DNA from: Microcyclospora pomicola | Taxonomy: Eukaryota > Ascomycota > Dothideomycetes > Capnodiales | Length of the DNA: 64,000 bases | Direction: 5' to 3' | NCBI GenBank assembly: GCA_002786065.1 | Contig: NHNY01000020.1 | Coordinates: 248,001 to 312,000, forward strand | Shown here: positions 54,151 to 64,000 of the stretch, piece by piece | Layout: every line of letters starts with the position of its first letter | How positions within the stretch are numbered: position 1 is the first letter of the stretch | Notes under the pieces: generated by a model | The model's database searches: none | What the model was told of the DNA's origin: nothing | The model's input: only the letters and a program-made list of their open reading frames with translations | Made by a program: the position numbers and the translations under genes

Positions 54151-55013
54151 ATGGCTTTCACAACGCTGCTACGGCAGGTGAGTATCACAACCATGGCTGT
54201 CGAGCATTTCAGGGCTGACTCGCTGTCAGCATGTGCTTCCTCTTGCGGGACTTACGTCTGGACTCGTCCTTTACCCCAAGAGCACAGTGTATGCCGAAGA
54301 GGTAGCACCAGTACGCGATTTGACCCGTTTTATTTCTCTGGGGCATACTATTGACTTCACTCCAGCGTGTCCGCAAGCCCATCTACGATGCGCCGAGTCA
54401 ACCATCCGTACGCGAGATAGCCGCGACCACCCCCGTACCTGCTTCCGGGATCACGACCAAGCCTCAAGAAGACACTGAACCCAGCAAGCCACGAAAGCCG
54501 ACGCCTGCTGACCGTCTTGCGAAACAAATCGGTGCTGGTCGGTTGTTCCTGCACAAATATGCCGTAACTGCGGAAGATGCTGTCAATGCCGGAATGGATC
54601 GCTTCATGTCTGCAGAACACACCTTTACATCGACCATTGCGTCCTTGGCGCCTCCCAAAGAGAGCAACGAAAAGCTCTTGCCAGGAAGCATCTACGTGCT
54701 TGTAGCGGCCATGGCCGGCAGTATCATCAGCAGGAACCGAAATATCTTGATACGGTTCGTCACGCCCATCGCAACGGGTGTTGCCACTGCGAACTACGTG
54801 GTGCCCCGCACGACAGAGAACGTAGGAAACCTCATTTGGGAATTCGAGAAGAAGTACCCGGTGGTCAGGGACAACCATCTGAGAGCTAGCCAAGGTGTGA
54901 GACATTTCGTACAGACTGGTATCGCACATAGCCAGATGGGTTTGGCGATGGCAGAGGAGAAAGTTACGGGCGTGCGAGAAGCTGTCGAGGGCTGGGTCAA
55001 GCAGGGCAGATGA
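54151..55013 (+). CDS. MIC27: MICOS complex subunit Mic26/Mic27 (apolipoprotein O-like)
   Basis: This inner-membrane protein of the MICOS complex shapes cristae junctions. Exons 54151-54177, 54230-54301 and 54366-55013, with introns of 52 and 64 bases, give 248 residues. The short first exon (MAFTTLLRQ) and second exon (HVLPLAGLTSGLVLYPKSTV) together form the mitochondrial signal and first hydrophobic segment. After a Pro/Thr-rich linker, the apolipoprotein O domain (PF09769 type) spans about residues 100-245. It contains LLPGSIYVLVAAMAGSIISR and IRFVTPIATGVATANYVVP, two membrane segments with glycine-rich packing faces, and ends with IWEFEKKYP. Family members are called Mic26 or Mic27 depending on species; I cannot decide which. 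Confidence 0.88.
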
Positions 55014-55404
55014 TGGATGAGCATCGGTTTGGCTCCAAGCAGGGCAGCATTCCCTAGACCTGTGTACAGTAGAGTGGTCCGCGGACCAATTTTGCCAACG
55101 AAGCCTTTTACTATAGGTATCTTGCTTCACGTAACTAGAGCATGCGATTATCGGGCGAATCAACTTTAAAAAAGTACTGCGCGCCTCCTGCCAAACGCAT
55201 ACGACGATATGTAACAATTCTGGCACTCTTTTATATTTTAAGTAGCATGTCCGGCCAGCCATTTGAGTTCGTAACGGAATCAAACGAGCTAGCCTCCGGC
55301 TCCATCCGCCCTCGACAGCATATCGATAAGGTAACATTGTCAGGTACTCCCAAAATTTCTTGGAGAACTGTCGTTGCAGCACAACAACGAGCAACAACCT
55401 CAAG
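55014..55404. other. Upstream region of BUD20
   Basis: These 391 bases hold the Bud20 promoter. A TAAGGTA word lies at 55327-55333, 72 bases before the start. No gene is seen. Confidence 0.4.
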
Positions 55405-55782
55405 ATGCCAGCAATTCGAGGAACGGCTTCAAAAAAGAAGACTCGGCGCCACACGCGTGATCTCGACCAGATTCATGCCGATCTTTCCTCCAAGAAGCAC
55501 CTCCAGCAGCACAAAGATCTTCACGCACCAGAGGATCTACCAGGCTTCGGTCAGTGGTATTGTGTACATTGTGCAAAGTGGTTCGAGAGCGAGACGAACT
55601 TTGTGAGGCATGAGAAGGGAAAGCCTCACAAGCGACGAGTGCGGGACTTGAAAGAGCAGCCGTACAGTCAGAAAGAGGCAGAGGCTGCAGCGGGTTTGAC
55701 TACCGACAATGGCAAGAGGGTTAAAGAGCTGGTCGAGGAGGTTGAGATGACGGGCGGAATCGAGGAAGAGCATGCGGTATGA
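55405..55782 (+). CDS. BUD20: Bud20-type C2H2 zinc-finger protein, 60S export factor
   Basis: Bud20 is a shuttling factor that rides on late pre-60S ribosomal particles and aids their export; the human relative is ZNF593. The gene encodes 125 residues. The basic N-terminus (ASKKKTRRHTRDLDQIH) contains the family motif T-x-DLD-x-I and should bind rRNA and carry nuclear signals. The zinc finger spans residues 53-75 with ligands C53, C56, H69 and H75 (YCVHCAKWFESETNFVRHEK, then GKPHKRR). The continuation VRDLKEQPYSQKEAEAAAG is also typical. The open frame extends upstream only through non-ATG codons. With Nop9 and Utp22 it is one of three ribosome-assembly genes in the window. Confidence 0.92.
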   Translation: MPAIRGTASKKKTRRHTRDLDQIHADLSSKKHLQQHKDLHAPEDLPGFGQWYCVHCAKWFESETNFVRHEKGKPHKRRVRDLKEQPYSQKEAEAAAGLTTDNGKRVKELVEEVEMTGGIEEEHAV

Positions 55783-56497
55783 ATGAACAGTAATTGATTG
55801 TGAATCGAAGCCCAAAGTACCACATGAGATCAGTGGCCTGCGAACAAAAAGACGGAACAATGAGTTGGGTTGCGAATCACTCGCTGGCTGCTACCATGAT
55901 TCAACGGTCGAGCACCTCGATTCTTGGGGATCGGGAGTAAAGGGTTCAAAACTTATGTGGCATAAAACACAATACCACCAGCTTCGCGGGAGCACTCTCG
56001 TTGAGGCTAGACTGTTTAGATTGGAAACCTTCCATGACCAGACATTTCGAGCGTATGGATGCAGTCTTGCGAAGTACACGCAATACATCAAGGACATCAC
56101 CAATTCCGCAGAACGAATTCAGAAGCATATTGCGATGTCGCAGCAATCGAACACAAACTGAAGCCGCAAGTTCAATCAACACCAGCGCGGATCTTGGCAA
56201 TGTCGAAGTATGATGGTTCTTCGCATCTGGAAGGAAAGAACTGATCATGAGTATCACCAGTTCTCCACAAATTGAGGATCATATCATGGCTATGCACTGC
56301 AACGAATCACTCCAGGCGAATCATGCTTCGCCTGCTATGGGTATCAGCAAATTGCTAGGACATCTCTGCTAAGCATTGGGTGACCAACAAACACGTTCAG
56401 ATCATTAACATGGTCATAGTCGTTCCATGCCTGTACTCATATTTCGATCCAGCATGTTGTGATGCTTCGCTACTCCCTTTCTACATACTATATCGTT
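55783..56497. other. Intergenic between convergent BUD20 and ureidoglycolate lyase genes
   Basis: The 715 bases should contain both 3' ends. No gene or RNA is recognised. Confidence 0.4.
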
Positions 56498-57241
56498 TCA
56501 CAGCTTTGCTTTCATTGGGGCGTCGCTATCGCTGACAGCCCCGTCAATAATCACAGCGATTCTTTCCTTTTCGGCCAAGCTCTCGACCTTGACTTCCTGA
56601 CAATCCTCTTCAGCAACTCCATTTGCGTGCTGTACGACGACAAACTCAATTGCTTTCTCGCCAAGCACGACCATAGGCGCGTGCCATGTACCTGCTCCGT
56701 AGGTAACGCATTGATCTCCCCGCGCAATGAAGGCTTGAAGGCCTCCAAGATCCGGAAGTCCGCTACCTTTGCGCTCTGCCTCACCCTCCGTCCGATGATG
56801 AAGATTTGACTGTGTTTCCGACTTAGGCTCAGGAAGTGTAGGCGCGACAATGACTAGATAGTAGGTGCCTCGATCACTTCGATCTAGGGATAGTGGGACG
56901 AAGGTCTGCGGTGTGTATGGATGTCGTTCTAAGATCGTGACTTCGAATATGTCTTGGCCAGTCTCATTCCTGGTCAGCGTTCGCGGCTTACAGACAAACA
57001 TGTTGAAGGCCACGTTTGCCTTGATTTCTGACACAGCCTGGTGATAATGGTCCTTCATTGACGTTATGTTGAGCCATTTCGTCGCCGAGCCTTGGTTCGC
57101 CTCTACTTTCTGTAAATTCGGGACGCCGAGATGAGTGGCGGGGTTCTGAATGACTTCGCCGAATGGTGCGAAGGCTTTAGGACTCAGTGGAGCGACACGG
57201 ATCAAACGGCGAGGGATGTTATCCATTGTGCTTTGCTTCAT
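56498..57241 (-). CDS. DAL3: Ureidoglycolate lyase
   Basis: The enzyme splits ureidoglycolate into glyoxylate and urea, the last step of allantoin (purine nitrogen) breakdown. This intronless gene encodes 247 residues; an internal ATG six residues in (MDNIPRRLIRV) is an alternative start. Family features are the opening PLSPKAFAPFGEVIQ, then FVCKPRTL, the segment FEVTILERHPYTPQTFVPL with the conserved Glu-Arg-His-Pro, and the end QCVTYGAGTWHAPMVVLG, in which GTWHAPM carries the conserved cupin-like His. Fungal genes of this pathway are usually under nitrogen control. The gene is divergent from the Eco1 gene across about 250 bases. Confidence 0.92.
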   Translation of the reverse strand: MKQSTMDNIPRRLIRVAPLSPKAFAPFGEVIQNPATHLGVPNLQKVEANQGSATKWLNITSMKDHYHQAVSEIKANVAFNMFVCKPRTLTRNETGQDIFEVTILERHPYTPQTFVPLSLDRSDRGTYYLVIVAPTLPEPKSETQSNLHHRTEGEAERKGSGLPDLGGLQAFIARGDQCVTYGAGTWHAPMVVLGEKAIEFVVVQHANGVAEEDCQEVKVESLAEKERIAVIIDGAVSDSDAPMKAKL

Positions 57242-57495
57242 CTTGCACCAGGTGTGATGTTTCGATCTACGTGAAGGCCGAACGATGCTGAAACATACAT
57301 GAAGTCTTCGGCTTTTCCAATGGTGGGTCTGATCTCTGCTGCGCGAACTGAGTGGGAGGCCGATAGCACAATCGCGAATGCCCTCTTACAGAATAGAACA
57401 GGAAACTCGCAACAAGGAATCGGAAATATTTTGTTCTGTCTAAGCTCTCTTGATTTATCTAAGAATCACATCAGTACAGAAGTTTGGCCAATGCC

Positions 57496-58812
57496 ATGGA
57501 GTGCATGTCAAAGCACCTTAGTGTGGGCAATGATCCTTATCTTATCAGTGACAACGCGTTAAAGGCGCGTCTCCTCATGTTTCCGACTCGGTCAAACATG
57601 CAGACATTCGACCCTACGATGTGCGCCAACAGAGAGATCTTTTCAGAAAGCACATCTTCATCCAGTCCAGTACCAGCTATATTCTCCGACAACACCGAAC
57701 GAGCGTCGAGTCCACCTTCGTCCCCACCTGGATTTCCGTGGGAGCAAAACGCGACACAGCAGACAGACAACAAACATAATACCAAGCGTGCTCTTTCACC
57801 GTCACCACCGATCAAGAGCGCATTCTCTGTACTGGGTAAAAGAAAGGCGCTGAGCGATGTTACTGCGAACGTACGGTCGGCCAAAAAAGCTAGCACAGCC
57901 CACAATGCTGTTTCGAAACCGCTCACCCAACTGCAAATCAGCCTTGGGCAGCAGGTCCAGGTGAAATGCAAGAGCTGCGGCATGGAATACGTCTCGTCTT
58001 CAGCTGAAGATCGCGGCCTACATGCCAAGTTCCATAAGCAAAACAATGAAGGCTACACCGTCAGTAAAGACTTTGTGCGCAAATCACCACCAGCCCAGCT
58101 TCTGGAGGATCCACAGCACCCGGGCTCGATATGTGTTGTTGACTGCCATGACAAACCTCACCGGATCCGACACGCACAGGCTGTCCTTTCGATTGTCGAG
58201 AGAGAACTTGGCGCAGCTCCTCTGTCGGAGAGGGCAGTTTGGCTCACAGATACGACTGTCAGCAAAGACCTCGCACCTCCATACTCCGCGTACATCTACA
58301 TATCCGATTCGAAATGCATAGGATTTCTCCTAGCACAGAGGATTGAAACAGCATTTACAGTCTTGGAGCCTCCGCTCTCACAAAAATCGCGACGGACGAC
58401 ACAACCCCAACAATATAAATCTGCACTTGCTGCACTCAAAGCCCGGCAGCAGGAATCAACCCTCGATCCAGGCAACCAACCACTCCAGATCTCCAAATTA
58501 CCTTCAAAGGCTTCTATGGGAGTTGCTAGGATATGGACGGCTCCCGCGCATCGTCATCGAAACATTGCTACAAGACTGCTGGACGCAGCTGTTCTTCACT
58601 TTCTCCGTGGGCCTCATAGTGCGCAGAAGACAGACGCTCGATGCTCGCAAAGCAGCGGCGCGAATGCACAGACAGTGACCAGTGCACCGGCCGCTCTGCT
58701 CTCGATCAAGAGCAAAGCAGTCGTAGCTTTCAGCCAACCAACGGAGGCGGGCACGAGGTTGGCGAGGAAGTGGTTCGAGAAGAGGTATGGATGGCTAATC
58801 TACATCGATTGA
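57496..58812 (+). CDS. ECO1: Cohesin acetyltransferase Eco1 (sister-chromatid cohesion)
   Basis: Eco1 acetylates Smc3 during S phase to lock cohesin on chromatin. The frame from the ATG at 57496 gives 438 residues; in-frame ATGs at 57577 and 57598 are other possible starts, and I cannot choose with certainty. A disordered Ser/Pro-rich first third precedes the CCHH zinc finger CKSCGMEYVSSSAEDRGLHA (Cys-x2-Cys ... His-x3-His). The acetyltransferase domain follows: GVARIWTAPAHRHRNIATRL contains the acetyl-CoA binding loop (R/Q-x-x-N/G-I-A form) and LLDAAVLHFLRG its helix. The C-terminal signature is AFSQPTEAGTRLARKW and then YGWLIYID. All elements of the fungal Eco1/Eso1 family are present without a fused polymerase eta, unlike fission yeast Eso1. 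Confidence 0.9.
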   Translation: MECMSKHLSVGNDPYLISDNALKARLLMFPTRSNMQTFDPTMCANREIFSESTSSSSPVPAIFSDNTERASSPPSSPPGFPWEQNATQQTDNKHNTKRALSPSPPIKSAFSVLGKRKALSDVTANVRSAKKASTAHNAVSKPLTQLQISLGQQVQVKCKSCGMEYVSSSAEDRGLHAKFHKQNNEGYTVSKDFVRKSPPAQLLEDPQHPGSICVVDCHDKPHRIRHAQAVLSIVERELGAAPLSERAVWLTDTTVSKDLAPPYSAYIYISDSKCIGFLLAQRIETAFTVLEPPLSQKSRRTTQPQQYKSALAALKARQQESTLDPGNQPLQISKLPSKASMGVARIWTAPAHRHRNIATRLLDAAVLHFLRGPHSAQKTDARCSQSSGANAQTVTSAPAALLSIKSKAVVAFSQPTEAGTRLARKWFEKRYGWLIYID

Positions 58813-59198
58813 CTATGTCGAACATATCGAATGTAATTAGTATCATTACAGGCCTCGGCCGTGGACTGTTCCACGCTTGAAGGTTGTCCTCTCTGATCGT
58901 CGTGTGCACAATTTGGCTCGGGGCGGCGCTTGCTTCATTGTGCTGTAGAAATGGACTGTACTCGACCCACAGACATGTCATGCTAGGTTGAATCCCGATC
59001 GCAGTTTCAACCCGGTTGCAATGACAACATCAAATAATCTGAACAACAATGATTGCCAGACGGTGTTGGACAAATACCTTATGCAGTATGGTGGTGTAGT
59101 AAGCACATTAGTGATGGGATCGACCGCCGACTCCATGCTCCCCACACGTCACTCCAGATAAATATCAGGTTGTAAAGCTGTACTTTCCACCACCCAAC
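58813..59198. other. Intergenic between ECO1 and TIP20
   Basis: These 386 bases contain no recognised gene and should hold the TIP20 promoter. Confidence 0.4.
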
Positions 59199-61478
59199 AT
59201 GGATGCCCGCGTACAGGACTATCTGGATGACAAGATTCAGTCAGCAGCTGATCTCGAAACCCTTGATTCGCTCCTTGGTACGCTTCAAAATCAGCAGGCT
59301 TTACTGAAACAGCAGCTGGAGGAAGCCAAACGCGACCATGCCAAAGCACAGCGAGAGGCGTCGGAACACACGCAAGCTGTACGTGATAAAGCCGCATCGT
59401 TTCAGCAGTCCCAAAGCGATATCGATACGCGACTCTTGATCGTCACACAATCCGAAACGAGCGATGAAGCTGTGGAGAAGTTTGAGGCGAGCATGGAGAG
59501 GCTGCGGAAGCTGGACGTTGCGGCGGAGTACGTGGAGCTGTTGAAGGAGGTTGGCACGCTGAAAGAGCAATGCATAGGAGTTTTGGGGAAAGAGCCAGAT
59601 GCCGCTCTTCATCCATATCGGAGACTGCAACATTTGGTCACAAGTTTGCAACCTCTACAAGAAGCAGCCGAAGGCGCCGCCCCTCACCTGTTAGACCATC
59701 TTGCCAAAGAGGTGAAAAGTCTACGCCAGACCATCCAGGACTCCTTCTCGAAGGACCTTGATGGGACTTTGCGCAAGATGTTCTGGCCAAAGGCCATCGA
59801 GTTTATACCTGTAGGACTTTCAGAAGAATGGTCCACCAATGTTGGCCGGCTGTTAGACCTCCAGAAACCTGAGCTCGAGGATCGTGAGCACAACCTTGTA
59901 CAAAATACCCTAGGTATCGAGCCACCGGTATTACTTCCGTTTGAGGTGCTCGTTCAACCATTGGAGCAACGTTTCGTGTATCACTTTTCCGGCAATAAGC
60001 CTACCAATCGCCTGGATAAGCCGGAATACTTTCTAGCTCATACAAGCGACTTACTCACCACGTATGCGGATTTCGTACAGGACGCATTTCAGCCTCTGTT
60101 ACTCCAGCGGTATCGAGGTACCGACCTTGCAATGACTCCTGCTTACATCGATGCCACCACGGCTTTTATCTCTGCTTTGATGCCAATGCTACAACGAAAG
60201 CTAGCAGACTTCGCCGGACGTGTGGTTAGTCAGCCTCAACTGCTGAGCCATCTCGTGCATGAAGTGATGTCTTTCGACACCTCATTGCAGGAAATCTACG
60301 CCTATACTCCGGTCGGTCCGACCATTCCTTGGCGCGGACTCGCTTACTATCTTCTCGATACCCTCGACTACTTCCCACAATGGCTTTCGGTTGAGAAGGA
60401 GTTTGCTCTTGCACGGTATCAAGCGATCGTTACGGCGTCTGATGCGGGGGATATCGACTATGACTTTGTGGCGTCGGACGAGAGTAAGCCTACGAAAATG
60501 GTCATTCGCGTGAATGACTTGGTAGAAACAGTCACAGAACGATACCGACCTCTTGCTAGCTTCAGCCAGAAACTTCGCTTCCTCATGGACATACAGATCG
60601 AGATCTTCGATATGCTCTACAAGCGTTTGCACAAGAGTCTGGAGCAGTACCAGGCCTATACTGCAGTCGGCTCACAAATCATCTCTGGCGTCAGCAAAGA
60701 GGAGAAGTCTGAGTTGCAAGGACTGGTGGGTCTTAAACGGCTCTGTAGTGTCTTCAGCTCAGCTGAATATCTCGAGCACGCTATGCGAGATTGGAGCGAT
60801 GATGTCTTCTTCCTCGACATGTGGGAGGAACTGCAGGAACGTGCCCGCAGCCGGGACAGGATCAGCTCGAAGCTCAACAGTTTACAAGAGATCCAGCAGA
60901 AGACCAGTTCCGCTGTGGGGAGTGCGGATGCTGATCTTGGTGAAGATCGCGGCGCGCTCTTCGACGAGACTGCAACATCTTACCGGCGCGTCCGGCTGCG
61001 TGCGGAGGAACTTATCATGGAGACCCTGGCCAACAACATCCGCGACACACTTCGCACGTACGCTCGGATCAACACGTGGGCGTCTATCTCCTCCCAAGGG
61101 GCTGGCCACTCCATCTCGGCCGAGCTCGATCCCACCCTGCGACTGATCCAAGAGTACTTCACCTTTCTCCGCAAAGCCGTCGGCGTCGCGCCTCTCCGTC
61201 GCCTGGCCCGCCACGCCTGCCACGTCATCCAGACCTACCTCTGGGACTCCGTCCTGGTTCGCGCATCCTTCTCCACCGTCGGCGCCGCGCAGCTGTCCAC
61301 CGACGTTCACGCCCTCATGGCCGAAATCGACCACTTTGCCGGCGCCGGGCAGGCGGCGATGGGCATGCGCCGGCTCCTCGAAGGCGTCATCCTCCTCGGC
61401 CTTCCCGTACGAGGCGAGACCCCCCGCGTCGTCGACCCATCCGCCGAGCAAGACGACGACACCGCCGCATGGGATGTG

Positions 61479-61511
<33 letters not shown>

Positions 61512-61694
61512 AATGACGGCAGTGGTGCGAACGCAGACTCCGCGCCTGCGAACATGGGCCTCTTCGAGGTCGAACGGCTCGTATTCATGGACAACGAGAG
61601 CGCCCGGCGCGCGCTCGAGCAGCTCGGTCTCGAAGTGTTGACGGAACATGACGCGCGGGCGGTGTTGGAGAAGAGGGTCGAGTTGGCTAGCTAG
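59199..61694 (+). CDS. TIP20: Tip20/RINT1 family vesicle-tethering protein (Dsl1 complex)
   Basis: Tip20 (RINT-1 in animals) is part of the Dsl1 tether that captures Golgi-derived COPI vesicles at the ER with SNAREs. The intronless gene encodes 831 residues. The N-terminus is a long coiled coil (about residues 10-130), rich in Leu, Gln and Glu, that pairs with the Dsl1 subunit. The rest is the helical-rod RINT1/TIP20 domain, with family segments FEVLVQPLEQRFVYHFSGNK, TNRLDKPEYFLAHTSDLL and LDTLDYFPQWLSVEKEFALA. Near the C-terminus a run of ten Asp (61479-61508) interrupts the domain in a loop, followed by GNDGSG. The domain then resumes with MGLFEVERLVFMDNESARRA. Length is in the range of fungal members. 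Confidence 0.9.
61479..61508 (+). repeat. (GAC)10 trinucleotide repeat coding for poly-Asp
   Basis: Ten perfect GAC units in frame encode an acidic run inside the TIP20 coding region, so length changes would not shift the frame. Confidence 0.9.
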
Positions 61695-62456
61695 GACCAT
61701 CTCCATCCTGTCCTCCGCGAAAATGAGACAGATATAGCGTACATATCAACCGATTTCAATGATGGTGAAAAGTAACATCCGACGATTCTGCTAACCCTGA
61801 ATTACCTTTGCCTGCTCTGTGTACTCGATGGATGCTCGCCTCCCTTCCTTCCATGCTGATCACGTTCATGTGTTTCTTTCGCTTTCCGCATGTATGAGTG
61901 GCAGTATGGGCAGATGTGATGGAAGTCTACCTTATGCGTTCAAGACCACGAAGGTGCCTAGGTCAGGTTACAAGACGCGTCAGACGACTGAGCCATCAGA
62001 AGGCATACAACAACGTGGGACAAGAATTTCAACATCAGACATGCGGAAGAACAGATCAAAAGATGAGTGAGTTTGCAGATATTCCAGACGCTCATATGGT
62101 AAGATAAGGTAAGGTACCTATGTGTGAAGAAAGTGTGGGGAGATGTATGGAGGGGGATATCATGCGATTCCACCTTTGCTTCCGAATGCTTTCAAGGTGA
62201 TCTTGCTACTTTCTCGATAGAACTCCGTCGCTTTCGAAATAAGTTCCGCCAGAAGATTGCTTTCTCTCCTTCCTAGGGTGGCACCCTTCCTTCGTGGAAG
62301 GGATGGACTCGTCGAAAAATGATGATAGCAAATAGAAGAATCTGAAGGTGATCGTAATGTGCTTTGGGTGGGTGGGGAAAGAAGACTCGTTCATCGCAAG
62401 ATTGACTTGATGAAGCCAATGCCTGTTCGTGAGGGGAAGACTTGAGCTGGGCGAGA
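61695..62456. other. Intergenic between convergent TIP20 and WSC genes
   Basis: The 762 bases should hold both 3' untranslated ends. Overlapping TAAGGTA words occur at 62105-62111 and 62110-62116. No gene is seen. Confidence 0.4.
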
Positions 62457-63559
62457 TCAATTGTGATCTGGGTTGGCCACCTGTGAGAGCATGTTAGAAG
62501 TCGAACGTAATGATATAACCTGCCATCGAGAACTTACTCGTAGAATCTTCCGTGAATAGTCCTGGTTGTCGGCAATACTACCGACACTGTTGCGCCGTGC
62601 ACCAGCGCCAGGCTCTAACCGTTGGTCGAACATGTTGCTGTAACCCGATCTCGGGAACTTGCTTTCGCGATTGGCCCTCATGAACTCGCTGACCTGGTTC
62701 GTACGCTTGAACTCGGTCTCGGCGTCCTTCTTCCTCTTCTGCTTCAGCCAGAACACCAAGGCTACTATTCCAGCGATGGCGACGACCACACCGACAACCA
62801 CGCCAGCGGCGATTCCTGCCACATTGGTCTTGCCACCACTTGATGATGAGTCGGTTTCCGATGGGGAGGGGTCTGTCGAGACTTGCGCGGCTGGTGCAGT
62901 GACGACAACGGTCTTGCCTGGTGCAACACTGGTCACGACGCTTGCCGAAGTTGAAGTCGATGAGGAGGAGGAGGAGGAGGATGAGTCGCTGCTCGAGCTG
63001 GACGAGGAGCTTGAGCTTGAACTCGAACTCGAACTCGAACTCGAACTCGAGCTTGAACTTGAGCTACTGCTAGAAAGAGTGCCGGAACCAGTCAGGTACA
63101 CTGACCAGTAATTTGTTCCGCCACCTGTTCTTAATGTCAGCGTCACGCCCTATACATTCCAAACACGAGTCATCACGTACAGTCATCGGTGCCGTAGCCC
63201 GTGCAAGGCGTGTCACAATACGAGTCGTCCACCTTGCTATCCGCCGGAGGTACCGAGTCACCACACCAGCAATCCGTTCCACCACTGAGACCTAGGACTG
63301 CCTGGTTCAGACCCGTGCAGATCGGGTCGCAGTAGCTCTTGGTCTGGTATGCGTAGCTGCCCTGGTCTGTGAGGCCATCGGATGACGAGTAGCAGCCAGA
63401 GTATGTCAGGGCTCGCTTATGGATTGGACTCCGCGCCTCTCGCCGTTGAGGGGGTAAAGCCACCATTTTCTGTGCGTCGGTCGTGGTGGTAAGAGAGAGG
63501 ATGGAGAGGATCGAAAGGATGTTGACCACGTAGGTCTTGGTGCGGTGGGTGGAAGACAT
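62457..63559 (-). CDS. WSC1: WSC-domain cell-wall integrity sensor
   Basis: A plasma-membrane mechanosensor that reports wall stress to the Rho1-Pkc1 pathway. Exons 63181-63559, 62538-63124 and 62457-62480, with introns of 56 and 57 bases, give 329 residues. A signal peptide (MSSTHRTKTYVVNILSILSI region) precedes the WSC domain, which has eight cysteines, from YSGCYSSSDGLTDQ through TDCWCGDSVPP to TDDCGGTNYWSVY; the last Cys codon is built across the first intron. Next comes a Ser/Thr stalk of about 40 residues, nearly all Ser, the O-mannosylated spring of these sensors. A glycine-rich membrane helix (VAGIAAGVVVGVVVAIAGIV) and a basic cytosolic tail follow. The tail ends DYSRKILRVANPDHN, a conserved ending across fungal Wsc proteins completed only by the third exon. 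Confidence 0.93.
63008..63066. repeat. Imperfect TTGAGC/CTCGAA hexamer tract coding for poly-Ser
   Basis: On the plus strand the sequence alternates CTCGAA and CTTGAG/CTTGAA hexamers. Read on the minus strand it gives paired Ser codons (TTCGAG and TCAAGC types) and forms most of the serine stalk of the WSC sensor. Confidence 0.85.
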
Positions 63560-64000
63560 GTTCGGAGATGTCGACCGAAGCCTTCTCTCGCAGACAGCCG
63601 AGGGTGCGACTGCAGCGATGAGGGGGCGTAGGAGAGTAGCAGACGAAGTGTCGGGGTCCGCGTGTGTGTTTGAGTCTTTCTTGCGACCGCCCGCAGCGCA
63701 AGTGGAATTAAACGTGCTGTACTGGTGGGTCAAGAGTGGTGTTGTCTGCTGAACGGTCGGGTTCTTCTTCGAGGGATTCAACCGCACGTCTCCGTCACGT
63801 CTTGCTTGTTGTTCGTGGAGTCTGTCCACGCGTCTCGGTGACTGCAATCCAGGACGAAACCGTGTCGGGTGATGGTAGTGACACGGCAGTCAGTCGTATA
63901 CGGTCGGCGAAAGGTCGTGTCGTCAAGGTCGGTCGGACGGTAAGGGGCCTGAAACCAGGCCTGCAGAAAGGAGGAAGAAGCGCCAAAAACAACAGCAGCA
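63560..64000. other. Upstream region of the WSC gene
   Basis: The open frame continues 5' of the WSC start only through a non-ATG opening, and I read it as promoter and leader. No other gene is seen before the window ends. Confidence 0.45.

Noticed and set aside
54357-55454. 365-codon minus-strand frame
   Set aside because: Overlaps the Mic26/27 gene antisense and its spacer; no domain, no plausible start, irregular composition.
60882-61706. 274-codon minus-strand open frame with a Val run
   Set aside because: Antisense to TIP20; the Val run is the complement of the GAC repeat.
1-64000. tRNA genes, transposons, virus-like elements, CRISPR arrays, operons with ribosome binding sites
   Set aside because: I looked for tRNA T-loop patterns, terminal repeats, transposase or reverse transcriptase motifs and saw none; CRISPR and bacterial signals are not expected in fungal nuclear DNA.

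Overview
The window is nuclear DNA of a filamentous ascomycete (Pezizomycotina). The genes are interrupted by short introns of about 51-109 bases with GTAAGT or GTATGY donors and CT(A/G)A(C/T)-like branch sites, genes are about 2 kb apart, and families typical of filamentous fungi are present (Zn2Cys6 regulator, DUF3431, fungal GT31, S53 sedolisin, Wsc sensor). A dothideomycete is my best guess from overall gene style, but that is inference. I see no transposon, virus-like element, CRISPR array or tRNA. I resolved 28 protein genes, rebuilding exons by reading splice sites and checking that the spliced lengths stay in frame.

Layout. 1-5.2 kb: two divergent MFS transporters (the first cut by the window edge) and a glutathione transferase, a possible detoxification group. 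5.8-12.2 kb: a GT31-like Golgi glycosyltransferase, a DUF3431 membrane-anchored protein and a group II PLP decarboxylase, all on the minus strand. 12.5-26 kb: housekeeping nuclear genes: Nop9 and Utp22 (small ribosomal subunit assembly), Rpt3 (26S proteasome), an RPAP1/Rba50 relative (RNA polymerase II assembly) and Hpc2 (HIR histone chaperone). 26.9-38.6 kb: mainly mitochondrial genes: uS2m with a very long disordered tail, a putative mitochondrial helical-repeat protein, a Ymc1-type carrier with a 12-base exon, and aconitase with a GC-AG intron, with an uncharacterised glycosylated membrane protein between the last two.

40-45.5 kb: a secreted block with an eight-exon S53 protease and a SurE-type acid phosphatase, then a small protein with two PPxY motifs. 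45.7-50.7 kb: a two-domain dimeric alpha/beta-barrel protein, a class II aldolase-fold enzyme and a Zn2Cys6 regulator, a plausible small metabolic cluster. 51.3-63.6 kb: mitochondrial peptidase Oct1 back to back with a Mic26/27 MICOS subunit, Bud20 (60S export), ureidoglycolate lyase back to back with Eco1 cohesin acetyltransferase, a Tip20/RINT1 tether and a Wsc cell-wall sensor.

Nothing here is clearly a new biological system. The most interesting points are the repeat-bearing tail on uS2m, the divergent mitochondrial gene pairs with CCAATCA boxes in the shared promoters, the microexon, the GC-AG intron, the PPxY small protein, the uncharacterised membrane protein and a recurring intergenic TAAGGTA word.
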